Positions 63,315-64,000 of a stretch of 64,000 bases of DNA are shown piece after piece. Numbering within the stretch: position 1 is the stretch's first letter; every line of letters starts with the position of its first letter. A program made the translations under genes and the position numbers. A model generated the notes under the pieces. That model searched no databases. It saw only the letters and a program-made list of their open reading frames with translations, and was not told where the DNA came from. The DNA comes from Xylanimonas ulmi (GTDB lineage Bacteria > Actinomycetota > Actinomycetes > Actinomycetales > Cellulomonadaceae): the NCBI RefSeq assembly GCF_004216535.1, contig NZ_SGWX01000001.1:620001-684000 (forward strand). Direction: 5' to 3'.

Positions 63315-64000
63315 TCAGACTCCGGGGATCAGGGAGACGAGCAGATCGAGGAGCTTGATCCCGACGAACGGGGCGATCAGGCCGCCGACGCCGTAGATCA
63401 GCAGGTTGCGGCGCAACAGCACGTCAGCCGCCGCGGGTCGGTAGCGCACGCCGCGCAGGGACAGCGGGATGAGCGCGACGATGATCAGCGCGTTGAAGAT
63501 GACGGCCGAGAGGATCGCCGACTGCGGCGAGGACAGTCGCATCACGTTGAGCGCGTCGAGCTGCGGGAACAGGCCCACGAACATCGCGGGCAGGATCGCA
63601 AAGTACTTGGCGACGTCGTTGGCCACCGAGAAGGTCGTCAGGGCGCCGCGGGTGATGAGCAGCTGTTTGCCGATCTCGACGATCTCGATGAGCTTGGTCG
63701 GGTCGGAGTCGAGGTCGACCATGTTGCCGGCCTCCTTGGCTGCCGACGTGCCGGTGTTCATGGCCACGCCCACGTCCGACTGCGCGAGGGCGGGCGCGTC
63801 GTTCGTGCCGTCGCCGGCCATGGCGACCAGTCGCCCGCCGGTCTGCTCGCTCCTGATGTACGCGAGCTTGTCCTCGGGAGTCGCCTCGGAGAGGAAGTCG
63901 TCGACACCCGCCTCGGCCGCGATCGCCTGCGCCGTGAGCCGGTTGTCGCCCGTGACCATCACCGTGCGGATGCCCATCGCGCGCAGCGCGTCGAACCGCT
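63315..64000 (-). CDS. kdpB: KdpB, K+-transporting P-type ATPase subunit B, C-terminal part
   Basis: The last 228 codons of the catalytic subunit; the 5' end lies beyond the window. It shows the hinge motif [28 protein letters not shown], and the P-domain [16 protein letters not shown] with VGVAM, then [17 protein letters not shown] and the last transmembrane helices. The stop is 3 nt before the kdpC start. Confidence 0.95.
   Translation of the reverse strand, partial: RFDALRAMGIRTVMVTGDNRLTAQAIAAEAGVDDFLSEATPEDKLAYIRSEQTGGRLVAMAGDGTNDAPALAQSDVGVAMNTGTSAAKEAGNMVDLDSDPTKLIEIVEIGKQLLITRGALTTFSVANDVAKYFAILPAMFVGLFPQLDALNVMRLSSPQSAILSAVIFNALIIVALIPLSLRGVRYRPAAADVLLRRNLLIYGVGGLIAPFVGIKLLDLLVSLIPGV

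Overview
The window is GC-rich chromosomal DNA from an actinobacterium, most likely order Micrococcales (Cellulomonadaceae/Promicromonosporaceae-like). This rests on the extreme third-position GC, frequent GTG starts, actinobacteria-restricted families (DUF3145, DUF3052, DUF6318, CG0192-type cap protein), a homodimeric AceE, and the fasR-fabD-fabH-acpP-fabF order. The genus is an inference; no rRNA or other taxonomic marker is present.

Layout. 1-356: end of glycyl-tRNA synthetase. 417-2436: MFS exporter with its PadR regulator. 2570-4155: an operon for two exported proteins (DUF6318 lipoprotein and PKD-like protein) flanked by two copies of a short dyad repeat. 4388-7896: ABC-2 exporter plus a DesK/DesR-like two-component system, all overlapping. 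7928-9148: dusB. 9064-12110: a minimal pilus cassette (LPKTG major pilin plus class C sortase). 12491-21266: a maltose/maltodextrin regulon, with malR and an alpha-glucosidase on one side and malEFG plus a cyclomaltodextrinase-type GH13 on the other, around a shared operator. 21274-27038: class A PBP, dgt, dnaG. 27048-29894: FUSC protein and a second MFS exporter. 29895-31850: gene-poor, with tRNA-Asn, tRNA-Met and two tiny membrane proteins. 31850-35023: def, DUF3145, PfpI-like, lldD-like. 35067-40039: type II fatty-acid synthesis operon with FasR. 41016-43778: aceE. 44096-45112: DUF3052, peroxiredoxin, tRNA-Val. 45115-48925: accessory segment with a DUF6228-like remnant, CG0192-like protein, ROK regulator, HAD phosphatase and sugar O-acetyltransferase. 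49239-52829: a 1196-residue multidomain protein (HET-C/zinc phospholipase-like head, PLAT-like middle, four 104-residue helical repeats). 53058-57456: EfeO, EfeB and a phospholipase C-type phosphoesterase. 57510-59283: AraC regulator and SAM methyltransferase. 59366-64000: kdpE, kdpD, kdpC and the end of kdpB (minus strand).

Three patterns run through the region. At least thirteen genes on both strands have a -10-like hexamer ending 6-7 nt before the start codon, the arrangement expected for leaderless mRNAs. Strong hairpins lie in the intercistronic gap immediately after the gene whose product should be the most abundant of its operon (malE, acpP, pilin). Operon partners commonly overlap by 4 nt (ATGA/GTGA), implying translational coupling.

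Most of the window is ordinary. The parts I consider most novel are the 1196-residue HET-C-like repeat protein, the EfeO variant that seems to lack expected metal ligands and has no EfeU beside it, the two-gene pilus cassette with a long sortase tail running antisense into dusB, and a 30-residue single-helix ORF with a good ribosome binding site.
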